From Falsiruegeria litorea R37 (GTDB taxonomy: Bacteria > Pseudomonadota > Alphaproteobacteria > Rhodobacterales > Rhodobacteraceae), in assembly GCF_900172225.1 (NCBI RefSeq), contig NZ_FWFO01000001.1:2108001-2172000 (forward strand): a stretch of DNA of 64,000 bases. The letters run 5' to 3'. Positions 39,108-47,480 of the stretch are shown here, piece after piece (positions within the stretch are counted from its first letter, which is position 1; each line of letters begins with the position of its first letter). The position numbers and the translations under genes were made by a program. A model generated the notes under the pieces. The model was not told where the DNA came from. It saw nothing but the letters and a program-made list of their open reading frames with translations, and ran no database searches.

Positions 39108-39976
39108 CAGATATCCTGCCCTGGATGCAGGTCGGCCATCTGTCTCGCCAGCACTTCGAACCGGTTGGCCATAATCTCGTACTGCACCGCGTTGAGCAGT
39201 TCATAGACCTGTTGCATCTCGGGTTCCTCCAGGGCTTCGGTGTAATCTTCGACCTCGTCATCCGAGAATGCCTGATAGGTATAAGCCGCCCCCGCCAAAG
39301 CGGATTTTTGCAAGGCCACGCGCAGCTCATCCTCGTTCTCGCGCATCATTGCCCGCAAACCATCAGCGTCCAGACGCAACTCCACCACCCCGGCCGCACT
39401 GGCCGCCAACAGAAAGCGGATCTGAATTTCTTGCAGGGCGCGCAAGGCGGTCTCGGTCCCCGAGATCGCCAAATTCATCCGGTTCAAGACCTCGATCCGA
39501 GGTGATCCTATGCGCACCAACCCCGCGACAATGGCCCGGCCTTGATCCTGTTTCAACGTATCGTCTTCGACCATGTGCGAGGCGTTTTCCGCCTCGACCA
39601 GTCGCTGACCGAGATCGCTGCCATAGAACGCAACCGCGTGATCCAGAATATCGCTGTCCAGCGTCTGCTCAAGAATACCGACGGCCATCTCATGCATCTG
39701 CTCGGTGTCAAAGACCTGTTTGGTCAGGCGGCTCCAATCGGCGCCAAAATCCCCCGGCTCCAACCCCAACATTGTCGGCGCCGAAGAAGATGTGAGCGCA
39801 ATACTGTTCAACGCAACGTCGAACCCGGTGGTCTCCAGAAATGCTTCGATCTGGTCACGGTCTGCAGCGTCGGCACGCTGCGGTATCAGCGCCGACGCAA
39901 GGGCAAGAAACGCAAGGAACGCCGGAACAGCGAAAGAAACGAGGCGCAGCTGTGCGCGGGGGGCAAGAGTACTCAT
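39107..39976 (-). CDS. DUF2059 domain protein, exported (paralogue)
   Basis: 289 residues. Seen: a signal peptide (LRLVSFAVPAFLAFLALASA) and the DUF2059 core LDSDILDHAVAFYGSDLGQRLVEAENA. It shares the layout of the downstream DUF2059 gene and probably arose by duplication, with clear divergence. Start ATG 39976 was preferred over an ATG 27 bases earlier, which has no ribosome site. Function unknown. Confidence 0.76.
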   Translation of the reverse strand: MSTLAPRAQLRLVSFAVPAFLAFLALASALIPQRADAADRDQIEAFLETTGFDVALNSIALTSSSAPTMLGLEPGDFGADWSRLTKQVFDTEQMHEMAVGILEQTLDSDILDHAVAFYGSDLGQRLVEAENASHMVEDDTLKQDQGRAIVAGLVRIGSPRIEVLNRMNLAISGTETALRALQEIQIRFLLAASAAGVVELRLDADGLRAMMRENEDELRVALQKSALAGAAYTYQAFSDDEVEDYTEALEEPEMQQVYELLNAVQYEIMANRFEVLARQMADLHPGQDI

Positions 39977-40099
39977 GACAAGAAACCTAAGGGTTTTCGG
40001 CATCGGAACAATGGAAAATCGATCTTTGTCAAAAAACCGAAAAAATGTGCTTGCACACCCCCGCGGTTATCACTAAATCCCCCCCTCACAGACCCCCGC

Positions 40100-40189
40100 G
40101 GAGAGGTGCCGGAGTGGTCGAACGGGGCGGTCTCGAAAACCGTTGTGGGTGCAAGCCCACCCAGGGTTCGAATCCCTGTCTCTCCGCCA
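40100..40189 (+). tRNA. tRNA-Ser(CGA)
   Basis: 90 bases with encoded CCA. Seen: acceptor GGAGAGG pairing with TCTCTCC, discriminator G, the long variable arm typical of tRNA-Ser, the anticodon loop CTCGAAA with CGA, and the T-arm GGTTCGAATCC region. It reads serine codon UCG. Its 3' part is the integration site of the 20-kb island that follows. Confidence 0.97.
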
Positions 40190-40197
40190 CTATCCCC
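40128..40197 (+). repeat. attL: 70-bp direct repeat, 3' part of tRNA-Ser
   Basis: Identical over 70 bases with 60158-60227. It begins in the anticodon stem (CGGTCTCGAAAACCG) and extends 8 bases past the CCA end (ACTATCCC C). The next base differs (C here, T in attR). The left copy keeps the full tRNA intact. Confidence 0.95.
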
Positions 40198-40374
40198 CTG
40201 AAATTCAAAGATAATTCACGCATTTCAGGGCGTAGTGTGCTTTCTGCCATTGGAGATATTTTCAAGCAAAGGTGTCATACTATGACCCCTTTTGGGCCTC
40301 CCGGCTATGCCGACTATGCCCCCTTGGGCCGGTTTCTATGCCCCTTCCCACCGCTGACAGCACTCTCCAACCAT

Positions 40375-40407
40375 GAAAAAAGGGACCCCGCAATCACGGG
40401 ATCCCTT
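40375..40407 (-). terminator. Terminator after the integrase
   Basis: Minus strand hairpin: AAGGGATCCCG pairs with CGGGGTCCCTT with one mismatch and a 6-base loop, followed by TTTTTT. It separates int from the attL region. Confidence 0.8.
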
Positions 40408-40428
40408 CGTCATTTTACTTGGCGTTTC

Positions 40429-41526
40429 TTATCGAATTCCGTTGTCACCATCCGCGGAAACTCGGGCCTTTTCTTCTTCTGTAAGATACCTGAGATAGTA
40501 CCGTTCAGTTGTCAGCACCGACCCATGGCCGATGTATTTCTGGACGCGATAGATAGACCAGCCTTCCTTGAGGCGTTCGATGGCAAATTTGTGCCTCAGA
40601 TCATGAAGTCGGGCATTGAACCCTGTTTCCTGTCCGTATTCCCAGAAGAGGTTCGACGGATCCTTGTAGTAGCCATGTTCTGTGGAATTCCAGAACACGT
40701 AGGGCGAGGCATTTGATCGCGGGATCTTCAACAGAATGTCGATAACCTCTTGTCGCAATGCGATTGCTCGAACCTTCTTGCCCTTGGTGTTTCTCAAAAT
40801 CGCCTGAACGTTCCCTTCAACGGGGTTTTCGAAGCCCGAGATATCCGACCAGAGCAACATCGCCATCTCAGTCACACGGCCACCAGTGGCATCCAGGAAT
40901 TTGGGAAAGTAGAACAAAGTGCCTGGTGCCCGCGCCGACAGCTTCTGAATGCTGGCTTCTGACGGTGGAACAATAACGGGCAGAATCTCTTTCATTCCTT
41001 GCTTTTCATAGTTTTGAACCGGATTTGTTTCGATCCATCCGTCATTTTTGATCGACCTCATGAGATTTGCGAACGCTGTCAGATCCCGATTGATGGTAGA
41101 CACCGTCACCCCTTCTGCGCGCCTACGTGACACGAATTCTGATACAACGGCTGTCGTAATTTCGGCTGCCATCAAATCTTTGATGTTACAACCAATGTCG
41201 TCGCAGTACCCGTCGATAACACGCAGGATCTGTCGCAGGCTGCACCTATAGCGTTTACGCGTCTCGGCACCCCACGAGCTGCTTTCCAAACCCAAAACGT
41301 CATAGAATTTGGCAAGGCCAGCACCAAAGCTCCAATCCAATTCACCAGCCTCATCCAGTCCTCTCAGTTCCTTTATGCGGCCTTTGGCTTTTTTCTCCGC
41401 GACTCTTTGAGAAGTTGTGCGAAGCGACTCTCGATGGGTGACGCCGTGGATCTTGACCCGGAGCCACCAATACTTGCTGTTATTTGGCTTGAAGATGTTT
41501 TTTGGTTTTTCTTCTTTGTTAGACAT
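40429..41526 (-). CDS. int: Tyrosine-recombinase integrase of the island
   Basis: 365 residues. Seen: an arm-binding-like N-terminus (KYWWLRVKIHGVTHRESLRTT), a core-binding domain (residues about 65-165), and the catalytic domain with Arg217 (GGRVTEM), His308-x-x-Arg311 (HDLRHKF), His334 (YIGHGS) and Tyr343 (ERYY). All five catalytic residues are present. It is the gene nearest the tRNA, and reads towards it, so it is the likely enzyme for integration at tRNA-Ser. It overlaps the upstream excisionase-like gene by 154 bases in another frame; the arm-binding segment in that overlap supports the long start. Confidence 0.9.
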   Translation of the reverse strand: MSNKEEKPKNIFKPNNSKYWWLRVKIHGVTHRESLRTTSQRVAEKKAKGRIKELRGLDEAGELDWSFGAGLAKFYDVLGLESSSWGAETRKRYRCSLRQILRVIDGYCDDIGCNIKDLMAAEITTAVVSEFVSRRRAEGVTVSTINRDLTAFANLMRSIKNDGWIETNPVQNYEKQGMKEILPVIVPPSEASIQKLSARAPGTLFYFPKFLDATGGRVTEMAMLLWSDISGFENPVEGNVQAILRNTKGKKVRAIALRQEVIDILLKIPRSNASPYVFWNSTEHGYYKDPSNLFWEYGQETGFNARLHDLRHKFAIERLKEGWSIYRVQKYIGHGSVLTTERYYLRYLTEEEKARVSADGDNGIR

Positions 41527-41759
41527 TTGCTGCCCTCATTTATCCATATTAGGGCCAGGTCGTGGTCGAACGTCCAGACACCGCCATGTTTGACGGCGCC
41601 TGGAATGTCGTCGTTTGCCGCGTGCTGCGTGATCGCCCTTCGGGACTTACCACTCAGCTTTGCGACGACCGGCGTCCTGAGCCTCGGTTTCATCGTTTCG
41701 AGGACATTTGCCGTTTCCTCAGAAACCGAAATTTTTGTTTGATTGGTTTGAATGCTCAT
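41373..41759 (-). CDS. Excisionase-like/HTH DNA-binding protein
   Basis: 128 residues. Seen: a MerR/excisionase-like winged helix (TPVVAKLSGKSRRAITQH, then IPGAVKHGGVWTFDHDLALIWI), and a basic, serine-rich C-terminus. GGAGG lies upstream of the ATG. The size and the position immediately before int fit a recombination directionality factor. The long overlap with int (154 bases) means both genes are translated from one message in different frames. Confidence 0.72.
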   Translation of the reverse strand: MSIQTNQTKISVSEETANVLETMKPRLRTPVVAKLSGKSRRAITQHAANDDIPGAVKHGGVWTFDHDLALIWINEGSKCLTKKKNQKTSSSQITASIGGSGSRSTASPIESRFAQLLKESRRKKPKAA

Positions 41760-41965
41760 CGTTGTGCCTCCAGCACGAGGGTGTGTTTGCGTAGCCGGGA
41801 GGTGTGTTCAGGGTGAAAAATGCGAAAAAAGATTGGACACGGTTTGATAGCGATGCCGAGGTCCGGTAATCCCTTACTCTGCTTCATCATTCCGAAAGTT
41901 TGCAGACCAACTTGTTCCGTCTCAGCCCGCCTCCTGGTTCACAGGAGACGGGTGAAGACACAATC

Positions 41966-42382
41966 TCACCCGAACTGATCAGCGATGATGCGGGCACGCC
42001 TGAGGTCGATCACGTGCTGTCGGGCATGTTTGAAGGACTTCCATGTTTCGATCAGATCGCGCCCATGCTCCAACTCATGGCTGCGCAACTCATCACCACG
42101 TGTATTCCGATAAAGAGCACGGGTCCCGTAGTCTTCGAGAAGAGTGTTGAGGTGCTCGACTATGACCTTCTCGAAGACCTCCAGGACGGTTTCATCCTGC
42201 ATGTCGAACAGGATACCATCCATGAGGCGTTCGAGTGTCGGCGTCATTTGCCTCAGCCGCCGCCCACCGACATCGATGTTTGTGTCACGCCACTCCCAGA
42301 CGAACCAGCGAGCAGTTTTGACGGCTCTGAGGGCGGATCGCTCGAGAGGGGTTTCTGGATCGAATTCTGTGTTGAATTGCAT
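41966..42382 (-). CDS. Hypothetical protein
   Basis: 138 residues, not recognised. Start ATG 42382 has a very good AAGGAGGG site; the frame continues 20 codons upstream without one. Sequence is hydrophilic and mainly helical by appearance (ALRAVKTARWFVWEWRD, then HLNTLLEDYGTRALYRN). There is no signal peptide, membrane segment or metal motif. It follows another unknown gene by 13 bases, so the two form an operon inside the island. Confidence 0.65.
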   Translation of the reverse strand: MQFNTEFDPETPLERSALRAVKTARWFVWEWRDTNIDVGGRRLRQMTPTLERLMDGILFDMQDETVLEVFEKVIVEHLNTLLEDYGTRALYRNTRGDELRSHELEHGRDLIETWKSFKHARQHVIDLRRARIIADQFG

Positions 42383-42395
42383 CTGGAACCCTCCT

Positions 42396-42773
42396 TCACG
42401 CAGCGATACTGAGGTCGAAGGCAGGCACATCGCAGACGGCATCGATGGCTCTCATGTGGTCTTCCAACTGGTCCGAAAGCAGGCAGATATCCTCGACCAT
42501 CGGGTCTTCCGGGTCGATGCCAGCGAAGAGCACGGTTTCGATGCGCTCGGGATCCCCAACATTTTGCAGGGTAAAAACCTGATGCAGCGCGACCAGATCC
42601 TGCCGGACGCGGCGATTCAGCTCTCGGCTCACCACCAGATGGTCGAGCAGGTGCTGAACCCTTCTCAGCGCCCAACTGCCACCGAGAACGAGAGCAGCGT
42701 TCTGCAGGGCCTCATTGTGCTCTGCGAGGAAATTCAGCAGCGCACGGGTGGCTGCGGTTTCTTGATCGAACAT
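42396..42773 (-). CDS. Hypothetical protein
   Basis: 125 residues, not recognised. Start ATG 42773 has AAAGGAG upstream. Helical, leucine-rich and acidic (ALLNFLAEHNEALQNAALVL; MVEDICLLSDQLEDHM). No motif of a known enzyme. It begins the two-gene operon with the 138-residue protein. The pairing and size would fit a toxin-antitoxin or an inhibitor pair, but nothing in the sequence proves that. Confidence 0.65.
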   Translation of the reverse strand: MFDQETAATRALLNFLAEHNEALQNAALVLGGSWALRRVQHLLDHLVVSRELNRRVRQDLVALHQVFTLQNVGDPERIETVLFAGIDPEDPMVEDICLLSDQLEDHMRAIDAVCDVPAFDLSIAA

Positions 42774-42975
42774 AGGATACTCCTTTTCCTTGTTTGCTGA
42801 TGATCAAGAAGCTCTGCGGGGTGAATTGTTCGGAGGTCATTTCATGTTTCTTCCTTTTGTATCTTTGGGTTGGAGGACGCTTTTCAGCGCATTCTCATCT
42901 CGAGGAATGTGCTGAAAGGCCGGCTTCCAATCCGTCTTGCTGGTAAAATCAATGACGCTTGCACCCCCAACTGAC

Positions 42976-44337
42976 CTACGGTCCAAGCTTGCCCAATGCG
43001 ATGTCCTGCTTGAGGTTCAGCCAGTCCTTGGCGGCTGCGTCGCTTTCGCAAGAGATCCGATAGGACTCCCCGGCTTTCAGTGTTTGGTGACCAAGATGGG
43101 TCTGGATGATATCCGGTGCCCTCTTTGGATCAGCCAAGCGGAGGTATTCTGCAGCGAGAGTGCGGAGATCATGAGAGGGCACTCCTATGGCCTCTTTGAT
43201 CCTTTGGCTCGGAAGTTTTCGATCCGGGTTAAGATCCCCGAGTGTAAGCCAGTTCTTTCCCAGCAATTCATGATACCTCAGGTTCACAAACCGATCCGGG
43301 CCGCCTGCGAGGATAAGCAGGTCGAGAATTTCAGAAACCTCGTCCCAAAGCCGTCCAGCACCGGTTTCGGCAGCGTTCTTTTCCTGGAACCACTCCAACT
43401 CCCAAGTGCCGTCCGTATGACGAATGAGTTCCTTCCCGAGGCGCCAACCGGAAACGTCGCCGGTCCTGGCCGGTTTGTTCATATGAAGCGCAAGTAATGC
43501 TATCTGCTGGCGGACAACATGCGCTTGCGCGGCATGCCCTGGCATCCCGGCTAACCTGTCTCTGAGATCGCCGGTGATGCCGGCAATGAACTCGTATCCC
43601 CCCTTGCCCATAAGGGATTCAATTCGGGCAACCTTTTCCTTTTCTTCCATTTCGGCGAGTTCGAGGTGATATTTGACCAGCATGCGGATGCCATTCAGAT
43701 CTGCATTCGGGGCATCACCGTGCTTTCCCAGCGAGACCAGGCCGCCAAGATAGCCCGCGATTGTCCGATGTTTGATGCCGATTTCGCGGAAGCGCTCAGC
43801 AAGGCAGTAGGCGGTGTAAAAAGTCAGGGTTCCGTCTGCGTCGGTATCTGCCAGGATTGCCGCACAACGGTCGATCGAGGCAATATGGCGCTTCAGGGAG
43901 CTCGGCTTCAGGCTGGATGACGTCCTGAAACCCAAAAACATGAGCTGCCACTCCAGGGGCCAGGTGGATGGTGCGGCCGATGCAGGCTTTGATGGTGTTG
44001 CCGTCGTTGTCCGCCCTGAGGCGGCCTTTTTGCCAGGTCGTTGCGCATAATAGGCGCGCCGCAAGTCCCTGCCAGCTGCCGTCGACACCATCGGTGCGTA
44101 TGTGGCGAGCGCTCGCAACAGGGTTGCCAAAGTGGATTCCGATTTGGCGGCAGCTGTGAAGACCTGTGCTGATGGGTTGTCGAAGGGATCGCCGAAATCC
44201 TTTAGGGCTTGGAAGAACCGTCCAACCACCGCAGCTACACCCGGCGTCAGATGCACTTCAGGATCGAGCATTGCCCGGCGCACAGCTGCCGGGGCAGCTA
44301 AAAGGTGTTCCTTTGCCGTCAATCTTGCCATGCTCAT
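42976..44337 (-). CDS. Divergent tyrosine recombinase (second recombinase of the island)
   Basis: 453 residues. Seen: an N-terminal half with a Thr/Ala-rich linker (about residues 105-125), a core-binding domain and a catalytic domain with Arg291 (KPARTGD), His389-x-x-Arg392 (HDLRTLA), His417 (THLGHQ) and Tyr426 (GESYRI). The catalytic residues are all in place although overall similarity to int is low. Its ATG overlaps the stop of the 644-residue recombinase gene (ATGA); a second ATG at 44331 has better spacing to AAAGGAGG. It acts with the next gene as a recombinase pair. Confidence 0.85.
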   Translation of the reverse strand: MSMARLTAKEHLLAAPAAVRRAMLDPEVHLTPGVAAVVGRFFQALKDFGDPFDNPSAQVFTAAAKSESTLATLLRALATYAPMVSTAAGRDLRRAYYAQRPGKKAASGRTTTATPSKPASAAPSTWPLEWQLMFLGFRTSSSLKPSSLKRHIASIDRCAAILADTDADGTLTFYTAYCLAERFREIGIKHRTIAGYLGGLVSLGKHGDAPNADLNGIRMLVKYHLELAEMEEKEKVARIESLMGKGGYEFIAGITGDLRDRLAGMPGHAAQAHVVRQQIALLALHMNKPARTGDVSGWRLGKELIRHTDGTWELEWFQEKNAAETGAGRLWDEVSEILDLLILAGGPDRFVNLRYHELLGKNWLTLGDLNPDRKLPSQRIKEAIGVPSHDLRTLAAEYLRLADPKRAPDIIQTHLGHQTLKAGESYRISCESDAAAKDWLNLKQDIALGKLGP

Positions 44338-46268
44338 TTCCCTCCTTTCATTTTTCGGAACATTTCAGGGTGACGTTTCTTGAGCGCCGCCCGCACCTCA
44401 CGAGCCGCAGCTTCACCGCTATCGCGGCCATAGTGTTTTCGGACGGTATCTTCGTGGTCGCCGAGAACGGACGCAACCTTTGCGAAATTCCCGGGTTCGA
44501 GCGCCAGGATGAGGGTCGCAACAGAATGCCTTGCCTCATGAGGTGTCAGATCAATGCCGATAATCCGGGCGCCTTCATCCCAGATTTCAGCCATCGTACT
44601 TGGGGCGACGCAGCCACGCGGCAGGTTGACTTCGCGTTTTTGAAGCCGCGGTGTTGCGGCTCCGGGAATGATGTAGGCTGTGTCTTCAAGCTTTTTCAGC
44701 TCGAGATACCTCGCGCGATGTTCCGTCAGCCATTTCCATAGAATGCGGGCTTCATCACCCTCGAGATGAACAGTGATGACTTTGGCATTTTTCACCTCCT
44801 TTTCTTTGAAGGTCAGTCGCGCATGTTTGCCTTTTGCAAGCCAGTCAAGGTTTCCAGGAATGTTTCCAGCAATCCGATGCCTTAGACGGATGATGTTTGA
44901 CGTGCGTACGGGCCGGGAAACCTGAACGGCAAAGGCGACAGCCGTTGCGTAAAGACGCAATCCTTGAGCTTCGTGATCCTTGTTGTTCTCTTCCCGCGCT
45001 TTGCGAATTTTCTGTTCCGCCGCATAGGATATTGTATTGGGCGCGTTTACAAAGTTGGCCGCCAGATGAGGTGAGGACTGGATGAGGCGACATACAGCAT
45101 CGGCGCTGTCCGAGGTGATCTTGCCCGGTTTGATAACATTGTCGGCATTGAAGCGCCCGGCAAGATCAATCAGGGCAACCAGGTCGCCGCGTTTCATTCC
45201 GTGTCGGGCAAGGGTACGGAGATCGGTCAGACGCTTCCCAAGCGATTGCGATTGCGCCGGGTCCTTCAATTCATCCGATGACTTTGAGCGGTCAATTTGC
45301 TGCTGGCATGCTGCTTCGATGATTTCCCGGTCATACAGGTCTTCGAGATCGAGAAAGCTTGATGTGTCATGACCAATGTCTTCGGCGGCGCGCAGAAGCC
45401 AGGTGATGGCGGTGCGATAGCCGGATTTCGCAGCATCTGGATTTCCGGGTGCCTTTCGGGACGTCGAGGCCGTTTCATTCAACTCCGCCATGACGGTTTC
45501 AGGATCTTCGCCATTCTTGATCCGAGTGCGTGCGAGCTCGACCAGTTCCCTGGGGCCGGCAACGGCTGCGTTCATAATGCGCTCACTGGAGGCCCTGAGA
45601 TCTTCTGGCAGACTGTCCCAGGCAATACTGCGGGCACGGTCTGAACCCTTGGGCATGTCGAAGAATTTGGAAGGCAGAAGACCTGTGATTTCCGGATCGG
45701 CCGGAAAGTCTTCGATCAGCCGGTTCAGAAACGAAATGGCTTTTCGGATGGACTTGCGCTTCTCACTGGTCGCCTCGGCCATGATGAGGTCGATTTCCGA
45801 TTGCGTGATGTCTCGTGGTGAAACCCGAGCACGCGCCCTCAGGGAGGTCAGGCACCGCGATTTCCCGGTTGCGAATGTCGCTCCGCGCTCCAGGAACCCT
45901 TCCCGATCGGACACAAAGGAGATCAGCCTGTCCCAGTCATCGCGGCCGTAGACCGCTGGCGATTCTGACTGTGCTTCGTGAAAGCGTTTCAGAAGATTGC
46001 GCACACGCGAGTTGCCCCGGCGACGTGCTGCTTCCAGGTCCTTTGCTCTGGAGACAGCACCGTATGGGGCCGGTGCAATGTTCTTCTCGAAGTAGACTTG
46101 ATCGGCTGACAGAGACACCAGGTCATGATCCGTCAGGCCCAGACGGGCTGGGATCTTGTTGAGCTCATAGATGGCATCATCGGGTTCGCCGTTCTTTTCT
46201 GCCCAAGCCCGGACCTGGAGGAGATTTTGCTCAATGCTGTTGAAGTTGGCTTGGTGTTGGAAGGTCAT
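44334..46268 (-). CDS. Large tyrosine recombinase
   Basis: 644 residues. Seen: a long N-terminal half of unknown fold and a C-terminal catalytic domain with Arg in SRPVRTSNIIRLRH, His577-x-x-Arg580 (HEARHS), Asp-His 604-605 in place of Gly-His (LGDHED) and Tyr613 (RKHYGR). The size is near that of TnpB of Tn554-type elements and of integrases of GInt islands. RBS CAGGAG precedes the ATG; a 17-bp hairpin lies 25 bases upstream. With the 453-residue recombinase and the double-HTH gene it forms a three-gene leftward operon. Confidence 0.85.
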   Translation of the reverse strand: MTFQHQANFNSIEQNLLQVRAWAEKNGEPDDAIYELNKIPARLGLTDHDLVSLSADQVYFEKNIAPAPYGAVSRAKDLEAARRRGNSRVRNLLKRFHEAQSESPAVYGRDDWDRLISFVSDREGFLERGATFATGKSRCLTSLRARARVSPRDITQSEIDLIMAEATSEKRKSIRKAISFLNRLIEDFPADPEITGLLPSKFFDMPKGSDRARSIAWDSLPEDLRASSERIMNAAVAGPRELVELARTRIKNGEDPETVMAELNETASTSRKAPGNPDAAKSGYRTAITWLLRAAEDIGHDTSSFLDLEDLYDREIIEAACQQQIDRSKSSDELKDPAQSQSLGKRLTDLRTLARHGMKRGDLVALIDLAGRFNADNVIKPGKITSDSADAVCRLIQSSPHLAANFVNAPNTISYAAEQKIRKAREENNKDHEAQGLRLYATAVAFAVQVSRPVRTSNIIRLRHRIAGNIPGNLDWLAKGKHARLTFKEKEVKNAKVITVHLEGDEARILWKWLTEHRARYLELKKLEDTAYIIPGAATPRLQKREVNLPRGCVAPSTMAEIWDEGARIIGIDLTPHEARHSVATLILALEPGNFAKVASVLGDHEDTVRKHYGRDSGEAAAREVRAALKKRHPEMFRKMKGGK

Positions 46269-46293
46269 CTTATTCTCCTGTTGCAGCGCCTCG

Positions 46294-46337
46294 GCCTGTA
46301 TCCGCAGCTCTCAAGAAAGCGAGCTGCGGATACAGGC
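46294..46337 (-). repeat. Perfect 17-bp inverted repeat before the large recombinase gene
   Basis: Arms GCCTGTATCCGCAGCTC (46294-46310) and GAGCTGCGGATACAGGC (46321-46337), loop of 10. A further imperfect pairing of TTGCAG and CTGCAA widens it to 46281-46354. No T-run on the minus strand follows, so it is more likely an operator, recombinase site or translation control hairpin than a terminator. Confidence 0.8.
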
Positions 46338-46569
46338 AGAAGCGCCGCCTGCAACCGCTTCGCCCATCTCAAAATAGAAGGCGAGACACTGTTGGAGGAT
46401 GACGGGGATGAGGAGGAAAATCGCACGATATGTCGGGAAAATCCCTCGATTTGCAAAACCGCCCTCAAACACAACGCCGATTCCTGTTTGCGGACCTTTG
46501 TGCAAATGTCGGGAGGTATCCTGTTCTGTCGGAAGAACTGCCATCGGATCTGTGCAAGACATTTCCAGG

Positions 46570-46947
46570 TCACACCTCAACGCGTTCGAGATTTTCAATC
46601 TCGAGGCCCCGCACATGTTTCAGCCATTCCTTTGCATCGGAAGGGTTGATCCGCACGCTGCCGAAGGCATTCCGTGTCGGCAGCCCGTCTTGGATCCAGC
46701 GTTCGACCGTGCGAATGTCATACCCTGTGGAACCGGCAAGATGCTTCTTGGACAGCAGAGGTTCCTTGTAACGCTCACAATGATTACGCTTGGGCATTGG
46801 GCCTTGCTCACAGGCCCAGACGCTTTGCCAAGTCACACGGTAGTCCCGGCGATCGCGTGTCGCCATGAGCTCTCCAGCTCGGATCTTTCTTCGAACGGTT
46901 TCGCCAGTCAGGTCAAAATGATGGGCAACTTCGGCAGTGTTAAGCAT
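46570..46947 (-). CDS. Double helix-turn-helix (MerR-like/excisionase-like) protein
   Basis: 125 residues. Seen: two HTH_17-like modules, the first near the N-terminus (LNTAEVAHHFDLTGETVRRK, then IRAGELMATRD) and the second after residue 60 (LLSKKHLAGSTGYDIRTVER, then WIQDGLPTRNAFGSVRI). The start has AAGGAG. It stands at the head of the recombinase operon with 301 bases before the next gene, so it may be the directionality factor or repressor for the recombinase pair, comparable in size to TnpC of Tn554 or to GinD-type small proteins. Confidence 0.78.
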   Translation of the reverse strand: MLNTAEVAHHFDLTGETVRRKIRAGELMATRDRRDYRVTWQSVWACEQGPMPKRNHCERYKEPLLSKKHLAGSTGYDIRTVERWIQDGLPTRNAFGSVRINPSDAKEWLKHVRGLEIENLERVEV

Positions 46948-47281
46948 GGGTTTCTCCTTCTTTCATCGGGAAGGAGATGCGGTCGATTTCCGAAACTCTG
47001 AAAATGTGAGGACAAATTTGTTTCTTGCCGTCAGACTGAGGGTGTTTGGGATGATCTCAGTGAACCTGTTTCGCCGACACGACCAGGTTTTCCAGATCGG
47101 AAGTCACGGTATTGCGCTGCCATGTTCGGACAACATGCCTGAGAGAAACCTGACCCTTCAATCTGAATAGGAAAACTCCCCGGCAGGCGGCTCTGCGGTC
47201 GTCATCGGCCCGTCAATCAGCACGCGTCAGACGTACCCAGAGAGGTGGGATATGTGGGGTCATCGACTCAAAACAGAAATC

Positions 47282-47311
47282 GGCCTCATCAGAGGCCTTT
47301 CTATTCTTTCT
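47282..47311 (+). terminator. Orphan intrinsic terminator
   Basis: Arms GGCCTC and GAGGCC with a 4-base loop and TTTCTATTCTTTCT after it, reading rightward. No supported gene lies upstream on this strand, so it may end a small RNA transcribed between 46950 and 47281. Confidence 0.65.
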
Positions 47312-47375
47312 GGAGTTTCTCTTCTTTCGGAAGGGCAGTTTGCCTCATGATTTCAACACCTTGAAAAGGGTGGAA

Positions 47376-47480
47376 TGCAACTTTTGCAGGCGAATATGCA
47401 GGTTTTGCAGCCAAAGATGCAGAAATTTCAGCTTAGTGTGCAGATTTTACAGAAACCGGTGCAGATTTTGCAGGGCCCAC
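47376..47480. repeat. Five 21-bp direct repeats (iterons)
   Basis: Units start at 47376, 47397, 47418, 47439 and 47460 and share TGCAG-n-TTTTGCAG followed by seven variable bases; the third unit is the most divergent (TGCAGAAATTTCAG) and the fourth has TTTTACAG. The period of 21 is two turns of the helix, so all sites face one side. Such arrays bind replication initiators, partition proteins or recombination accessory proteins. Confidence 0.9.

Noticed and set aside
46937-47170. Rightward 77-codon frame before the orphan terminator
   Set aside because: No ribosome site and no family resemblance; the terminator could equally belong to a small RNA.
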